NCBI RefSeq assembly: GCF_003718735.1
Contig: NZ_CP033460.1
Location: 992,001-1,056,000, forward strand
Direction: 5' to 3'
DNA from: Staphylococcus debuckii
Lineage (GTDB): Bacteria; Bacillota; Bacilli; Staphylococcales; Staphylococcaceae
DNA length: 64,000 nucleotides
Below are positions 1 to 9,781 of the stretch, in pieces. Under the pieces are notes generated by a model that ran no database searches, was not told the DNA's origin, and saw only the letters and a program-made list of their open reading frames with translations. The first letter of the stretch is position 1. Each line of letters opens with the position of its first letter. The position numbers and the translations under genes were made by a program.

Positions 1-1215
1 GATAACAAAACAGTACAATTAGATACCTCTTTATCGAAAGCTTTATATGGAGATAAAATCAATGCCAGCGTCTCGCGATTTGAAGGTTATCAGCAGTGTC
101 CATTCAAGCACTATACTTCTCATGGGTTACGTCTAAATGAGCGTACAAAATATAAATTAGAGAACTTTGATTTAGGAGATATCTTCCACTCGGTATTGAA
201 ATATATTGCTGATAGAATCCACGGCGATTTCCGCAATCTCACAGATGCTTCTATCCGCCAATTGACACAAGAAGCTCTAGAAAATATCTTGCCTGAAGTT
301 CAATACAACTTGTTGAACTCTTCAGCATATTATCGTTATATGTCAGTACGTATCGGGGCAATCGTGCAATCGACTTTAACAGCATTAAAATATCAAGGTA
401 CTTTTTCTAAATTCAAACCTCAAGCTTTTGAAAAATCTTTTAGAAAAAATCCTAACTCTAATGAGCAGCTCGCAGCAGAATCACTATATACCTCTCAAGG
501 TATACCGATAAATATCCGTGGCCAAATTGATCGTATTGATACGTATACCAATCAAGACCGCAGTTTTGTGAATATAATTGACTACAAATCATCAGAATAC
601 AGCGGAACTTTAGATTTAACGAAAGTCTACTACGGACTGCAAATGCAGATGATGACCTATATGGATGTGGTACTGCAAAATAAAGCACGCTTAAATTTAG
701 CAGAATCTACAGAACCAGGAGGCTTATTATATTTCCATGTGCACGAACCGCGGGTTAATTTTGCCAATTGGGCTGAGATGGATGAAGTAAAAAGACAAGA
801 AGAATTGTTGAAATCCTTCAGATTAAATGGATTAATCAATAGCGATCCTGAAGTCGTTGATGCTGAAGATACCAGATTAGAACCTAAATTCAAGTCAGAC
901 ATTGTCCCAATAGACGTAGGCGCAAAAGGTAATTTGAATAAGAGCAGTAAAGTTGCAGATTCGAAAACCATTTATAAATTTATTGAACATAATAAAAATA
1001 ACTTCGTGCAGATTGCTTCGGATATTATGGATGGACACACTGAAGTGGCACCCATGAAATATAAACAGAAGCTACCTTGCGAATTTTGTAATTATCGTTC
1101 TGTGTGTCATGTTGATGGGATGATAGATAGTAAGAAATATAGAACAGTAGATGAAAGTATTAATCCGATTGATTTATTAAATCAAACATCAGACGAAGAG
1201 GAGGAAACTGAATGA
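1..1215 (+). CDS. addB: ATP-dependent nuclease subunit B, AddB/RexB (3' part)
   Basis: The reading frame is open from base 1, so this is the C-terminal third of the gene; its start lies outside the window. AddB partners AddA in the helicase-nuclease that resects double-strand breaks for RecA-dependent repair. Visible here are the first cysteine of the AddB iron-sulfur cluster (CPFKHY, codon at 97-99), the other three as CxxCx5C near the end (1078-1107), and the PD-(D/E)xK nuclease core with IDRID and IIDYKSS around 520-595. All four cluster cysteines are therefore present. The stop overlaps the addA start (ATGA), typical of translational coupling. The symbol rexB is also used in staphylococci. 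Confidence 0.95.
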   Translation, partial: DNKTVQLDTSLSKALYGDKINASVSRFEGYQQCPFKHYTSHGLRLNERTKYKLENFDLGDIFHSVLKYIADRIHGDFRNLTDASIRQLTQEALENILPEVQYNLLNSSAYYRYMSVRIGAIVQSTLTALKYQGTFSKFKPQAFEKSFRKNPNSNEQLAAESLYTSQGIPINIRGQIDRIDTYTNQDRSFVNIIDYKSSEYSGTLDLTKVYYGLQMQMMTYMDVVLQNKARLNLAESTEPGGLLYFHVHEPRVNFANWAEMDEVKRQEELLKSFRLNGLINSDPEVVDAEDTRLEPKFKSDIVPIDVGAKGNLNKSSKVADSKTIYKFIEHNKNNFVQIASDIMDGHTEVAPMKYKQKLPCEFCNYRSVCHVDGMIDSKKYRTVDESINPIDLLNQTSDEEEETE

Positions 1216-4200
1216 TACCTGAAAAACCGAATGACGTAATTTGGACAGATGATCAATGGAAAAGTATTTATGCGAAAGGCCAAGATACCTTAGTAGCGGC
1301 TGCTGCAGGATCAGGTAAAACAGCGGTTCTGGTTGAACGTATCATTCAACGTATCCTTCAAGATGAAATCGATGTCGACCGTTTGCTCGTAGTGACGTTT
1401 ACCAATTTAAGTGCCAGAGAAATGAAGCATCGTGTGGAGAAACGTATTCAAAAGGCTTCAATAGATGACCCTAGTAACACTCATTTGAAGAACCAAAGGG
1501 TGAAAATTCATCAAGCGCAAATTTCTACTTTGCATAGTTTTTGTTTGAAGCTCATTCAACAACATTATGACGTATTAGATATTGATCCTAATTTCAGAAC
1601 GAGCAGTGAAGCAGAAAATATTCTATTGCTAGAGCAAACTATCGATGAAGTATTAGAAGCGTATTATGCTGAATTAAATGAATCATTCATTGATTTATCT
1701 GAGCAGCTCTCATCTGATAGAAGCGATGATAAGCTGCGCCAAATTATTAAGAGGGTCTATTATTTTGCAGTAGCGAATCCTCAGCCTAAACAGTGGCTTG
1801 CTTCATTAGTCAATCCATATATAGATGAACAAGCACAAGAGGAATTTTTAGAATTACTTATGGATTTAGCGAAAGTGTTTATGCATACCGCCTTAGAAAA
1901 TATCAATAAGAGCTATGATTTGTACAGTGAGCTAGCAGGTGTTGATAAACAATTAGAAGTAGTAGAAGAAGAACGCGCTTTCATAGCACGCGCAATGGAA
2001 GGCGGTCTATTGAATACAGAATTAATAAGTAAGCATGGATTTGTAGCGCGCTTTCCAAGTGCAACTAAGAAAATTAAAGAAGCCAATGATGGAAACCTAG
2101 AAGCATTAGAGAGTGCCAAGGCTTATTATGATGACTATAAAGGTGCAGTAGAAAAGGTACAACAAGACTACTTTTCACGCTCGGCTGAAGATTTGAAAGC
2201 TGATATGGAAAAATTAGCGCCGCGTGTAGAAATACTGTCACGCATTGCTCAAGATGTCATCGATACCTTTTCCAAAAAGAAAAGAAGCCGAAATATCTTA
2301 GATTTCTCTGACTATGAACATTTTGCGCTGAAAATTTTAATGCGTGAGGATGGGACTCCGACAGAGCTTGCTAAACATTATCGTCAAAGCTTTGATGAAA
2401 TACTAGTGGATGAATATCAAGATACGAACCGCGTACAAGAACAGATTTTAAGCTGTATCAAACGTGGCGATGAAACAAACGGCAATTTATTCATGGTAGG
2501 TGATGTGAAGCAGTCTATTTATAAATTCAGACAAGCCGATCCGAGTCTCTTTATTGAGAAATATACGCGCTTCTCTCAAGATGGCACAACAGGTATGCGC
2601 ATTGATTTATCCCAAAATTTCCGTTCGCGTCCAGAAGTACTCTCTACTACTAATTATTTGTTTAAACACATGATGGATGAATCAGTAGGGGAAATTATTT
2701 ATGATGAAGCGGCACAACTCTACTATGGAGCACCATTTGATAAGAAACCGCACCCTCTAAATTTAAATGTAATGGTCGAAGATAAAGAGTCTGAGTTGAC
2801 TGGGACAGAACAAGAAGCGGAATATATCGTAAATCAAGTAGAAGATATTATGAATCATCGAGAGGTTTATGATATGTCTACCGGCAACTACCGAAAGCCT
2901 TCTTACAAAGATATTGTCATTTTAGAGCGGGGCTATAATCGTTCTAGAGAATTGCAGCAAGCTTTTAAAAACAGAGATATTCCTTTCCACGTTAATAGTA
3001 AGGCAGGTTATTTTGAACAGACAGAAGTTCGCTTAGTCTTATCCTTTTTAAGAACAGTAGATAATCCGCTTCAAGACATTTATCTTGTCGGACTCATGCG
3101 CTCAGTGATTTATCAATTCACAGAGGATGAATTAGCTCAAATCAGAGTATGCAGTCCAAATGACGATTATTTCTATCAATCGATTCAGCATTATTTAAAA
3201 AATGAAGAATCAGATTCAGGCTTAGTTGATAAACTGCAAGCCTTTCTTAAAGATTTGAAGTTTTATCAAGATTTCAGTCTAGAGCATCCGGTCTATCAAT
3301 TGATTGACCGTTTTTACAACGACCGCTTTGTCATCCAATATTTCAGCGGCATGATTGGTGGCAAAGGCCGTCGTGCCAACTTGTACGGTCTATACAATAA
3401 AGCTGTGGAATTTGAAAATTCCAGCTTCCGCGGCTTATTCCAATTTATTCGCTTTATCGATGAACTTATTGATCGCGGAAAAGACTTTGGTGAAGAGAAT
3501 GTAGTAGGGCCAAATGATGACGTAGTCCGCATGATGACAGTTCATGCGAGTAAGGGTTTAGAATTTCCATTTGTGATTTATTCAGGTTTGAGCAAACAAT
3601 TTAATCGCAGCGATTTGTATCAACCAGTTATATTAAATCAGAAATACGGAATGGGAATGACGTATTTTGATGTTGAGAAAGATGCAGCATATCCTTCGTT
3701 AGCTTCAGTAACATTAAAAGCTATAACGGAAAAGGAAATGATATCTGAAGAAATGCGTTTAATGTATGTTGCCTTGACCCGTGCTAAAGAGCAATTGTTT
3801 TTAGTAGGACGCGTCAAAGCAGAGAAAGAATTGGACAAGATGTTAAATACTGCCATTTCAAACAACATGTTGCCGATGAGTTACCGCTTAGAAGTTAAAA
3901 ATCCGTTGCAACTCATCTATGCGATTTTGGCTAAATATCAGGCGCATAATTTAACACGTGATTTGAAATTTGAACGCAATATTGATGAATTGGACGATTC
4001 GATTCATCCGTATGCAGAAATTCATATCGATGAGTATAGTGAAATTTCCCAGGAAATACAGCATAAGGAAAATGAAGATTTCCGTACTGTAAATGATATA
4101 GTGAATTATCAAGCCACTCAGCCAAAACGTCAACAAATGATTGCAGAACAATTAGATTATCAATACCCATATCCAGCTGATATTGTTAAACCGACAAAAC

Positions 4201-4874
4201 AGTCTGTTTCTGAATTAAAACGACAATTAGATACTGAAGAAACAGGTACCAGTTATGAACGTGTCCGTCAATATCAACTCGGTGCTTCAACGTACGAACG
4301 GCCAAAATTTATGAGACAGCATAAGAAACGTAAAGCAAATGAAATAGGAACGCTTATGCATACAGTGATGCAGCATCTTCCTTTTAAAAAGGAAAGAATG
4401 ACAAGCGCAGAATTAGATGAATATATTGATGAATTGATTGAAAAGAACATCATAGAAGACGATGCTAAGCCAGATATTCGTGTAGATGAAGTAATGGACT
4501 TTATCGAGAGTGATTTGTATATGGACATCGCTCAAAGTGACCAGATTATGCGAGAAATGCCATTTGTAGTCAATCAGGCTAAAGTAGATCATCAGATGAG
4601 CAATGATGAAGATGTTTCTATTATACAAGGGATGATTGACTTGATTTATCGTAAAGATGGAGAATATTTCTTTGTCGATTATAAAACGGATGCATTCAAC
4701 AGACGACGAGGCATTTCTGACGAAGAACTTGGCGAGCAATTGAAAGCACGTTATGAAGTGCAAATGTATTATTATCAATCAGCTTTAGAAACTATTTTGC
4801 AAAGAGAAGTCAAAGGTTTCTTATACTTCTTCAAATTCGGTACATTATCTTTAGATGAAAAGCATGAGCATTAA
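1212..4874 (+). CDS. addA: ATP-dependent helicase/nuclease subunit A, AddA/RexA
   Basis: A 1,220-residue UvrD-type superfamily 1 helicase fused to a C-terminal RecB-like nuclease, the usual length for AddA. The Walker A motif AAAGSGKT is at residues 30-37, the Walker B region DEYQDTN at 400-406, a later helicase motif [13 protein letters not shown] near 777, and the nuclease motif DYKTD with Asp1156 and Lys1158. It works with AddB on double-strand DNA ends in the cytosol. ATG at 1212 overlaps the addB stop codon by four bases (ATGA), so the two subunits are probably co-translated. No frame damage is seen. Confidence 0.97.
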   Translation: MIPEKPNDVIWTDDQWKSIYAKGQDTLVAAAAGSGKTAVLVERIIQRILQDEIDVDRLLVVTFTNLSAREMKHRVEKRIQKASIDDPSNTHLKNQRVKIHQAQISTLHSFCLKLIQQHYDVLDIDPNFRTSSEAENILLLEQTIDEVLEAYYAELNESFIDLSEQLSSDRSDDKLRQIIKRVYYFAVANPQPKQWLASLVNPYIDEQAQEEFLELLMDLAKVFMHTALENINKSYDLYSELAGVDKQLEVVEEERAFIARAMEGGLLNTELISKHGFVARFPSATKKIKEANDGNLEALESAKAYYDDYKGAVEKVQQDYFSRSAEDLKADMEKLAPRVEILSRIAQDVIDTFSKKKRSRNILDFSDYEHFALKILMREDGTPTELAKHYRQSFDEILVDEYQDTNRVQEQILSCIKRGDETNGNLFMVGDVKQSIYKFRQADPSLFIEKYTRFSQDGTTGMRIDLSQNFRSRPEVLSTTNYLFKHMMDESVGEIIYDEAAQLYYGAPFDKKPHPLNLNVMVEDKESELTGTEQEAEYIVNQVEDIMNHREVYDMSTGNYRKPSYKDIVILERGYNRSRELQQAFKNRDIPFHVNSKAGYFEQTEVRLVLSFLRTVDNPLQDIYLVGLMRSVIYQFTEDELAQIRVCSPNDDYFYQSIQHYLKNEESDSGLVDKLQAFLKDLKFYQDFSLEHPVYQLIDRFYNDRFVIQYFSGMIGGKGRRANLYGLYNKAVEFENSSFRGLFQFIRFIDELIDRGKDFGEENVVGPNDDVVRMMTVHASKGLEFPFVIYSGLSKQFNRSDLYQPVILNQKYGMGMTYFDVEKDAAYPSLASVTLKAITEKEMISEEMRLMYVALTRAKEQLFLVGRVKAEKELDKMLNTAISNNMLPMSYRLEVKNPLQLIYAILAKYQAHNLTRDLKFERNIDELDDSIHPYAEIHIDEYSEISQEIQHKENEDFRTVNDIVNYQATQPKRQQMIAEQLDYQYPYPADIVKPTKQSVSELKRQLDTEETGTSYERVRQYQLGASTYERPKFMRQHKKRKANEIGTLMHTVMQHLPFKKERMTSAELDEYIDELIEKNIIEDDAKPDIRVDEVMDFIESDLYMDIAQSDQIMREMPFVVNQAKVDHQMSNDEDVSIIQGMIDLIYRKDGEYFFVDYKTDAFNRRRGISDEELGEQLKARYEVQMYYYQSALETILQREVKGFLYFFKFGTLSLDEKHEH

Positions 4875-4925
4875 CACTTTATTCTAAGGGTAAAGAAATA
4901 AGTAAGGGATTAAAATTAAATAGTG

Positions 4926-4969
4926 AGCGCTGTTCCTTCATACAAACTTAATCTAAAAGGTACAGCGCT
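4926..4969. terminator. Hairpin downstream of addA
   Basis: Arms AGCGCTGTtCC and GGtACAGCGCT (4926-4936 and 4959-4969) form a strong stem after addA. No real U-tract follows, so it may be an RNA 3' end stabiliser or weak terminator rather than a textbook terminator. Confidence 0.5.
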
Positions 4970-4979
4970 TAACAAATAT

Positions 4980-5009
4980 TTGTTATTTTTCTGAAAATAT
5001 AGTTATAAT
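4980..5009 (+). promoter_or_regulatory. Promoter with overlapping CodY-type box for the FAH-family gene
   Basis: A -35 TTGTTA (4980-4985) and a -10 TATAAT (5004-5009) are 18 bases apart. Between them, 4985-4999 reads ATTTTTCTGAAAATA, two mismatches from the CodY consensus AATTTTCWGAAAATT. Binding there would block RNA polymerase, so repression in amino-acid- and GTP-replete cells is the inference. Confidence 0.6.
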
Positions 5010-5043
5010 TAGTATTAAGATTGAGATGAGGAGCTGATACTGA

Positions 5044-5955
5044 ATGAAATTCCTATCATTCAAACACAATGATGAAACATCATATGGAGTAAAGGTAAAA
5101 CGTGAAGAAGCAGCTTGGGATTTAAGAAAAGTTTTTGCTGATTTTGGCGAAGGTGATTTTCATCCTAAGACTTTATTAGAAGGTTTAGAACAAAACCATA
5201 CTTTAGATTTCCAAGAACAGGTACGTAAAGCAGTGGTAGCGGCTACAGATAGTCCTAACTCAGAGGATTATAAAGTTCAATTTTCTGATATTGAATTCTT
5301 ACCTCCTGTCACACCACCGAATAATGTCATTGCTTTCGGCCGTAATTATAAAAAACATGCAGATGAATTAAATCATAGCGTAGAAAGATTATATGTATTT
5401 ACTAAAGCTGCATCATCTTTAACAGGTGATGAATCTACAATTCCTAACCATAAAGATATTACAGACACATTGGATTATGAAGGTGAACTAGGAGTTGTGA
5501 TTGGTAAAGCAGGAGAGAAAATTCCGACAGGCTTGGCTTTAGACTATGTATATGGTTATACAATTATTAATGATATTACTGACCGTACAGCCCAACGCCA
5601 ACAAGATCAGGCATTTCTGTCTAAAAGTTTAACTGGCGGCTGCCCAATGGGACCATATATCGTTACTAAAGATGAATTGCCTACACCAGAAGATGTTAAT
5701 ATCGTCACTAAAGTAAATAATGATATTCGTCAAGATGGCAATACGAGTCAAATGATTCTTAAGATTGATGAGTTAATTGCTGAGATTTCTAAATATGTTG
5801 CATTACATCCAGGTGATATTATTGCAACAGGTACACCAGCAGGAGTAGGAGCAGGCATGAATCCTCCGCAATACTTGCAACCTGGTGATGAAGTCAAAGT
5901 AACGATCGATAATATTGGAACACTTACAAACTTTATTGCAAAAGAAGAAGAATAG
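5044..5955 (+). CDS. Fumarylacetoacetate hydrolase (FAH)-family protein
   Basis: A 303-residue member of the FAH superfamily, which hydrolyses or decarboxylates acylpyruvate-type substrates with a bound divalent metal. The C-terminal two thirds carry the family hallmarks: the entry motif [13 protein letters not shown] near 97-109, the metal-ligand stretch [12 protein letters not shown] near 140, the INDITDR segment, and the C-terminal [10 protein letters not shown] loop. The N-terminal ~80 residues match the variable cap of the family. It starts at ATG 5044 after a GAGGAG ribosome binding site. The gene stands alone behind its own promoter with a CodY-like box. The exact substrate cannot be told from sequence. 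Confidence 0.85.
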   Translation: MKFLSFKHNDETSYGVKVKREEAAWDLRKVFADFGEGDFHPKTLLEGLEQNHTLDFQEQVRKAVVAATDSPNSEDYKVQFSDIEFLPPVTPPNNVIAFGRNYKKHADELNHSVERLYVFTKAASSLTGDESTIPNHKDITDTLDYEGELGVVIGKAGEKIPTGLALDYVYGYTIINDITDRTAQRQQDQAFLSKSLTGGCPMGPYIVTKDELPTPEDVNIVTKVNNDIRQDGNTSQMILKIDELIAEISKYVALHPGDIIATGTPAGVGAGMNPPQYLQPGDEVKVTIDNIGTLTNFIAKEEE

Positions 5956-5972
5956 TTAGATATTAGGATTGG

Positions 5973-6060
5973 AGCTGGGACATTAAATTGTTCCAGTTCT
6001 TGTCTTTTTAAAGAGAAAAACTCTGGAGCGAGGATAAATTTATTCCCTGCTCCAGAGTTT
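5973..6060. terminator. Two hairpins between the converging FAH and DUF1516 genes
   Basis: The first (5973-5998, GCTGGGACA/TGTTCCAGT followed by TCTTGTCTTTTT) belongs to the common staphylococcal GGGACA hairpin type. The second (6018-6060) has arms AAACTCTGGAGC and GCTCCAGAGTTT, can act on both strands and probably ends the minus-strand DUF1516 gene. Confidence 0.75.
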
Positions 6061-6070
6061 ATTATAAATA

Positions 6071-6466
6071 TTATTTTCCGATACCGAACATACTTGAAAT
6101 CGGTCCATTAGGTAAGATAATACCTATTGCCATTGTAACGATAATTAGAGCGATAGTCCCCCAGAATAAACCTTTATGAGACACGCCACGTTGTTTACGT
6201 ACTAATGTGACTTCCATAAGTGCTACAACGCCGACACCACAGACCATTTTTAAAGTTAATAACATGTGCATGCTTCCTGTTGCGGTAGCAAATTCTTCTA
6301 CCACTTGCCAAACACCGCTGAACAAGATTAATACTAAGAATAATCTTAAAGTCATATGCAATGGTTTATAAGCTTTCTTTGGTGCGCCGGATTGAGTAAA
6401 ACTGAGATAAGAGACGATAAATAAAATAATACCGATTACCCAGCTGAAAATGTGTAAGTGTAACAT
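6071..6466 (-). CDS. DUF1516 (YisL-family) membrane protein
   Basis: A 131-residue protein with about four hydrophobic membrane-spanning stretches and little else: N-terminal HIFSWVIGIILFIVSYL, then segments near 40-60, 70-90 and 103-122. Size and pattern agree with the YisL/DUF1516 family of Bacillus and Staphylococcus, whose function is unknown. It starts at ATG 6466 on the minus strand and lies downstream of the CoA-disulfide reductase gene in the same orientation, about 120 bases away, so co-transcription is possible. A lone conserved His near the N-terminus (LHLHIFSW) is visible. No enzymatic motif is seen. Confidence 0.8.
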   Translation of the reverse strand: MLHLHIFSWVIGIILFIVSYLSFTQSGAPKKAYKPLHMTLRLFLVLILFSGVWQVVEEFATATGSMHMLLTLKMVCGVGVVALMEVTLVRKQRGVSHKGLFWGTIALIIVTMAIGIILPNGPISSMFGIGK

Positions 6467-6587
6467 ACGTTTTCCTCATTTCTTCAATATTTCATGTTCA
6501 ATCATAACATATATAGGATTAAAGATTATAATGCCAACAATTGTTAACGTATTATTTTGTTTCTTATATCAATTAGATATTAAACAG

Positions 6588-7910
6588 TTATTTTTCTTGA
6601 GCTTTATAGCCGATCATATTAATAATGTCTTTAGGTGAACTGTATGGAGGTGCATATGCAGTTTCGAATTCAGTTAGCTCATCTACAGTCATATCATTTT
6701 GCATAGCTAGTGATAAAATGTCAATGCGTTTATCAGCTCCTGCTTTACCTACAGCAGCTGCTCGGATGATTTTTCTAGTATTCTTTTCGAAATATACACG
6801 TAAGTGAAGCGGTGCAGCACCAGGGAAATAACCCGCATGATTCATTTGTTTGGATTCAACCATAGTGTAATCAAAGTGTTTCAAGTCTGCAGGAGTAACG
6901 CCGACACTCGCCAAGGTATAATCAAAGAATTTTACTACATTGGCAGCTAAAAAGCCTTTAAAAGGAATATTACGAGTTTGAGTAATATGCTCAGCTGCAA
7001 TGCTGGCTGCACGATGCGCACCCCAAGCTAAAGGAACATGAGTAGGTAAATCAACGTGGCGATAACGATAAGAAGCAATATCACCAATCGCATATACATT
7101 TCGATAATTAGTCTGGAAGAACTCATTTACTGGAATATAACCGGCATCGTCTTCCTCGATACCAGCGTCTTCTAGAAACTCGGTGTTAGGCTTAATGCCG
7201 ATGCCTTCAATAATGATATCAAAATCTTCCGTCTTTCCTGATTTGAAATGAACCGTTTTACCGTCTACAGATTCAACTTCTTCATTCAGACGGTAGTCAA
7301 TATTTTGTTCATCCATCGTATCAAAGACAACTTGATTCATATCTTGGTCCATCAATTTATTGATTGCTTCAGAACGATGAATTAAAGTGGTTTGAATACC
7401 TCTATTGTAAAAGTTCTCCAATACTTCTAAGGAAATATATCCTGCTCCTACAATAAGAGCCTTCTGTACATTATTTTCTTCAATATAAGATTCAATCGCA
7501 TCTGTATCTTCTAAATTACGCAAAGTAAAGATCATGTCACTGTCTAAAGGCAGCCGATTAGCGCGACAACCTGGACTCATCACTAAATAATCGTAATGCT
7601 CAGTAAAAGTAGTATTATTTTTTAAATCTTTTACGGTTACGGTTTGATGATTAGGGTCCACATGAATGACTTCGTGAAATACTTTAGCCGTAACATCTTT
7701 CTTTTCTTTAAATTGTTCAGGAGTAAAATGCAACAGTTCTGAGCGCTTCTCGATGATGTTGCCGAGATAATAGGGGAGCCCGCAGTTTGCAAAGGTAACA
7801 TCACGGTCTTTTTCGAATAGAGTGATTTCACATTCAGAATCTAAACGTCTGAGTTGGCTGGCAAATGTAGCACCGCCAGCGACACCTCCGATTACAATTA
7901 CTTTCGTCAT
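6588..7910 (-). CDS. cdr: Coenzyme A disulfide reductase
   Basis: A 440-residue FAD- and NAD(P)H-dependent flavoprotein that reduces CoA disulfide, keeping up the CoA thiol pool that staphylococci use in place of glutathione. It shows the N-terminal FAD fold [14 protein letters not shown], the single redox-active Cys43 in FANCGLPY (as in S. aureus CoADR, which has one catalytic cysteine), the NAD(P)H fold [13 protein letters not shown] near 150, the second FAD motif VYAIGDIA near 275, and the C-terminal [11 protein letters not shown] segment with its tyrosine pair. I start it at ATG 7910, after GGAGGT, not at the upstream ATG 7925, which lies inside that ribosome site region. Confidence 0.93.
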   Translation of the reverse strand: MTKVIVIGGVAGGATFASQLRRLDSECEITLFEKDRDVTFANCGLPYYLGNIIEKRSELLHFTPEQFKEKKDVTAKVFHEVIHVDPNHQTVTVKDLKNNTTFTEHYDYLVMSPGCRANRLPLDSDMIFTLRNLEDTDAIESYIEENNVQKALIVGAGYISLEVLENFYNRGIQTTLIHRSEAINKLMDQDMNQVVFDTMDEQNIDYRLNEEVESVDGKTVHFKSGKTEDFDIIIEGIGIKPNTEFLEDAGIEEDDAGYIPVNEFFQTNYRNVYAIGDIASYRYRHVDLPTHVPLAWGAHRAASIAAEHITQTRNIPFKGFLAANVVKFFDYTLASVGVTPADLKHFDYTMVESKQMNHAGYFPGAAPLHLRVYFEKNTRKIIRAAAVGKAGADKRIDILSLAMQNDMTVDELTEFETAYAPPYSSPKDIINMIGYKAQEK

Positions 7911-8017
7911 AATTTTTACCTCCATTTATGTTTATATATGAAAAAGACAAGGTTATTGACTTTGAGTACGTATCTATATATGTACTCAAGCAAACCTTGT
8001 TTAATCTAAAAAGTAAT

Positions 8018-8863
8018 TTATCTGGAATAAACTTTCGTTTCTTCATTATATGGGATATTCAGGCTGAAGAAATCATTCAGATATCTTCCGATGCCGTTTT
8101 GATTATTAGAATAAGTAATTTCATTAGCAATATGCTTGAGTTCGTCTAAACCATTTGCCATAGCGACACCATGTTTAGCATATTTAATCATTTCCGTGTC
8201 ATTATCTTCATCGCCGAAAGCAATGATATGATTGCGGTCGACACCTAATTCGTCTTTGACACTATCAATGCCACGTGCTTTACTAATACCTCTTTTTACA
8301 ATTTCAATAACTGGAAAAGGCGCACCCCAACGTCTATGTTCAATACTTTCAGCGTAGAAGCGGGATAACATTTGTTTAACGCGAGGAATCATCACTTCAT
8401 CTGCTTCGACTAAAATTGAAGTCGGCGGTTCTTTCAATTGGTTTACAATATCACCTGTTTCAATTTTTGGGTTGCCCATTGAAAAACCATCGAATAAATG
8501 TTGATCGAAATTATCGATGTAAACATGATCTTTTACTTCGGCAATAATATTTTTAACTTGCATTTTTTGCAGAGATTCAATAATACTTGAGGCTAAATCC
8601 GGATCAAGCGTTTCATGTGTGACAGGTGCATCTGAATCAGTTGGATTATGTACAAATGCCCCGTTGAAATTGACTATAGGAGTATCAAGGCCTAATTGTT
8701 CATAATAAGGCTTGCTGGCACGAAAAGGTCTGCCTGTGGCTATCATAATATAATGACCTTGTTCTTTAAGTTTTTCTAAGACTTTTAAAGTGTAAGGTGA
8801 GATTTCTTTTTCATCGTTCAATAATGTTCCGTCTAAATCTAAACAAATTAAATAAGGTTCCAT
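8018..8863 (-). CDS. Cof-type HAD-superfamily hydrolase
   Basis: A 281-residue haloacid-dehalogenase-fold phosphatase of the Cof/YidA class. Motif I DLDGTLLND (Asp9, Asp11) is at the N-terminus, motif II IATGRPFRAS near 42-51, a C2-type cap follows, and motifs III/IV appear as SKARGID and AFGDEDNDTEMIKYA near 215-230. Such proteins dephosphorylate sugar phosphates, FMN or similar small molecules; the substrate cannot be deduced. It starts at ATG 8863 with GGAGAT upstream. It lies upstream of cdr on the same strand, about 107 bases away, with no clear terminator between. Confidence 0.88.
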   Translation of the reverse strand: MEPYLICLDLDGTLLNDEKEISPYTLKVLEKLKEQGHYIMIATGRPFRASKPYYEQLGLDTPIVNFNGAFVHNPTDSDAPVTHETLDPDLASSIIESLQKMQVKNIIAEVKDHVYIDNFDQHLFDGFSMGNPKIETGDIVNQLKEPPTSILVEADEVMIPRVKQMLSRFYAESIEHRRWGAPFPVIEIVKRGISKARGIDSVKDELGVDRNHIIAFGDEDNDTEMIKYAKHGVAMANGLDELKHIANEITYSNNQNGIGRYLNDFFSLNIPYNEETKVYSR

Positions 8864-9161
8864 AAAATTATCTCCTTAATGCTGAGGGATAGTGTTCAAT
8901 TTTATAAAATCGTTAAATTCAAGTCTAAGAGGGGTGATGAAATAATTGTCATTATAATTATTTCTATCCTGGTCCCTGAGGTCATACGTCAGGTTAATAT
9001 TTTATCCAATATATTACAGTTACAAACATTGCAGATTAAAATAGCGCTGCAGTATGACGTCACACCTAATTCAGTGTATTCTAATAATAGCATTTTATTG
9101 GAGTTTTGTCGGATATTTGATATATTTGTATTAATAATTATTGCTTAGAGAGGTGAGCGAA

Positions 9162-9470
9162 ATGGAAGAAGCATTAAAAGATAATATTCTAGGCGCATTA
9201 GAGAATGTAATTGACCCTGAATTAGGCATTGATGTCGTAAACTTGGGTTTAATATATAAAGTAGACCTTGATGATGATGGTTTATGCAAAGTTGAAATGA
9301 CTTTAACTTCAATGGGTTGTCCGCTTGGACCGCAAATCATCGAACAAATTAAAATGGTGCTTGCAGAAATTCCTGAAATTCAAGATACAGAAGTGAATAT
9401 CGTATGGAATCCACCATGGAATAAAGACATGATGTCACGTTACGCAAAAATTGCGTTAGGTGTCAGCTAA
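9162..9470 (+). CDS. sufT: Fe-S cluster assembly factor SufT (MIP18/DUF59 family)
   Basis: A 102-residue single-domain DUF59 protein with the family signatures DPELGIDVVNLGLIY (about 20-34) and LTSMGCPLGP (about 55-64, with the conserved cysteine), and WNPPWNKDMMS near the C-terminus. Its S. aureus counterpart, in the same place between cdr and clpB, is SufT, an auxiliary factor for iron-sulfur protein maturation. I choose ATG 9162, preceded by AGAGAGGTGAGCGA, over an upstream start at 9141 that lacks a ribosome site. It is a lone transcription unit ending in a strong hairpin (9496-9566). Confidence 0.88.
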   Translation: MEEALKDNILGALENVIDPELGIDVVNLGLIYKVDLDDDGLCKVEMTLTSMGCPLGPQIIEQIKMVLAEIPEIQDTEVNIVWNPPWNKDMMSRYAKIALGVS

Positions 9471-9495
9471 TATATAATTAAATAAAGTTGTCAAT

Positions 9496-9570
9496 AAAGA
9501 GAAACGATACATTATAAAAACGAAGCTGCTAGAAAGCATTACGTAGATGTATATCGTTTCTCTTTTTGTT
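9496..9570 (+). terminator. Terminator of sufT
   Basis: Arms AAAGAGAAACGATA-CAT and ATG-TA-TATCGTTTCTCTTT, with a loop of about 35 bases, followed by TTTGTTTTTT. Confidence 0.8.
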
Positions 9571-9781
9571 TTTTGAAACAGTTACTCACAAAATTGTCAC
9601 ATTTTAATTGTGCAGGTTTTTCTAATATTGAGAATTAAATCAAAATATATATAATAACTTGATATTGCAAGAGTATTACATTAAGATTACAATTGGTAAT
9701 TATGACGCAATAGTGCTTTCCATATAAAAATACATAGCACTGAATAACGGAAAATTTTAAAATGGAAAGAAAGGTAAGTGC
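9571..9781 (+). promoter_or_regulatory. Long leader and promoter of the acyltransferase gene
   Basis: Together with the preceding terminator this makes a 311-base gap between genes. A promoter TTGAGA (9628-9633), 16-base spacer, TATAAT (9650-9655) is visible, giving a 5' leader of about 120 bases. The leader holds a short inverted repeat AGTGCT/AGCACT (9712-9741). No known riboswitch is recognised. Confidence 0.5.

Noticed and set aside
8879..9148. 89-codon frame between the HAD phosphatase and sufT
   Set aside because: It lacks a ribosome site, is rich in Ile and Val runs typical of AT-rich non-coding sequence, and overlaps the sufT leader. The distant inverted GTCATAC/GTATGAC repeat (8983, 9052) is short and lacks context.
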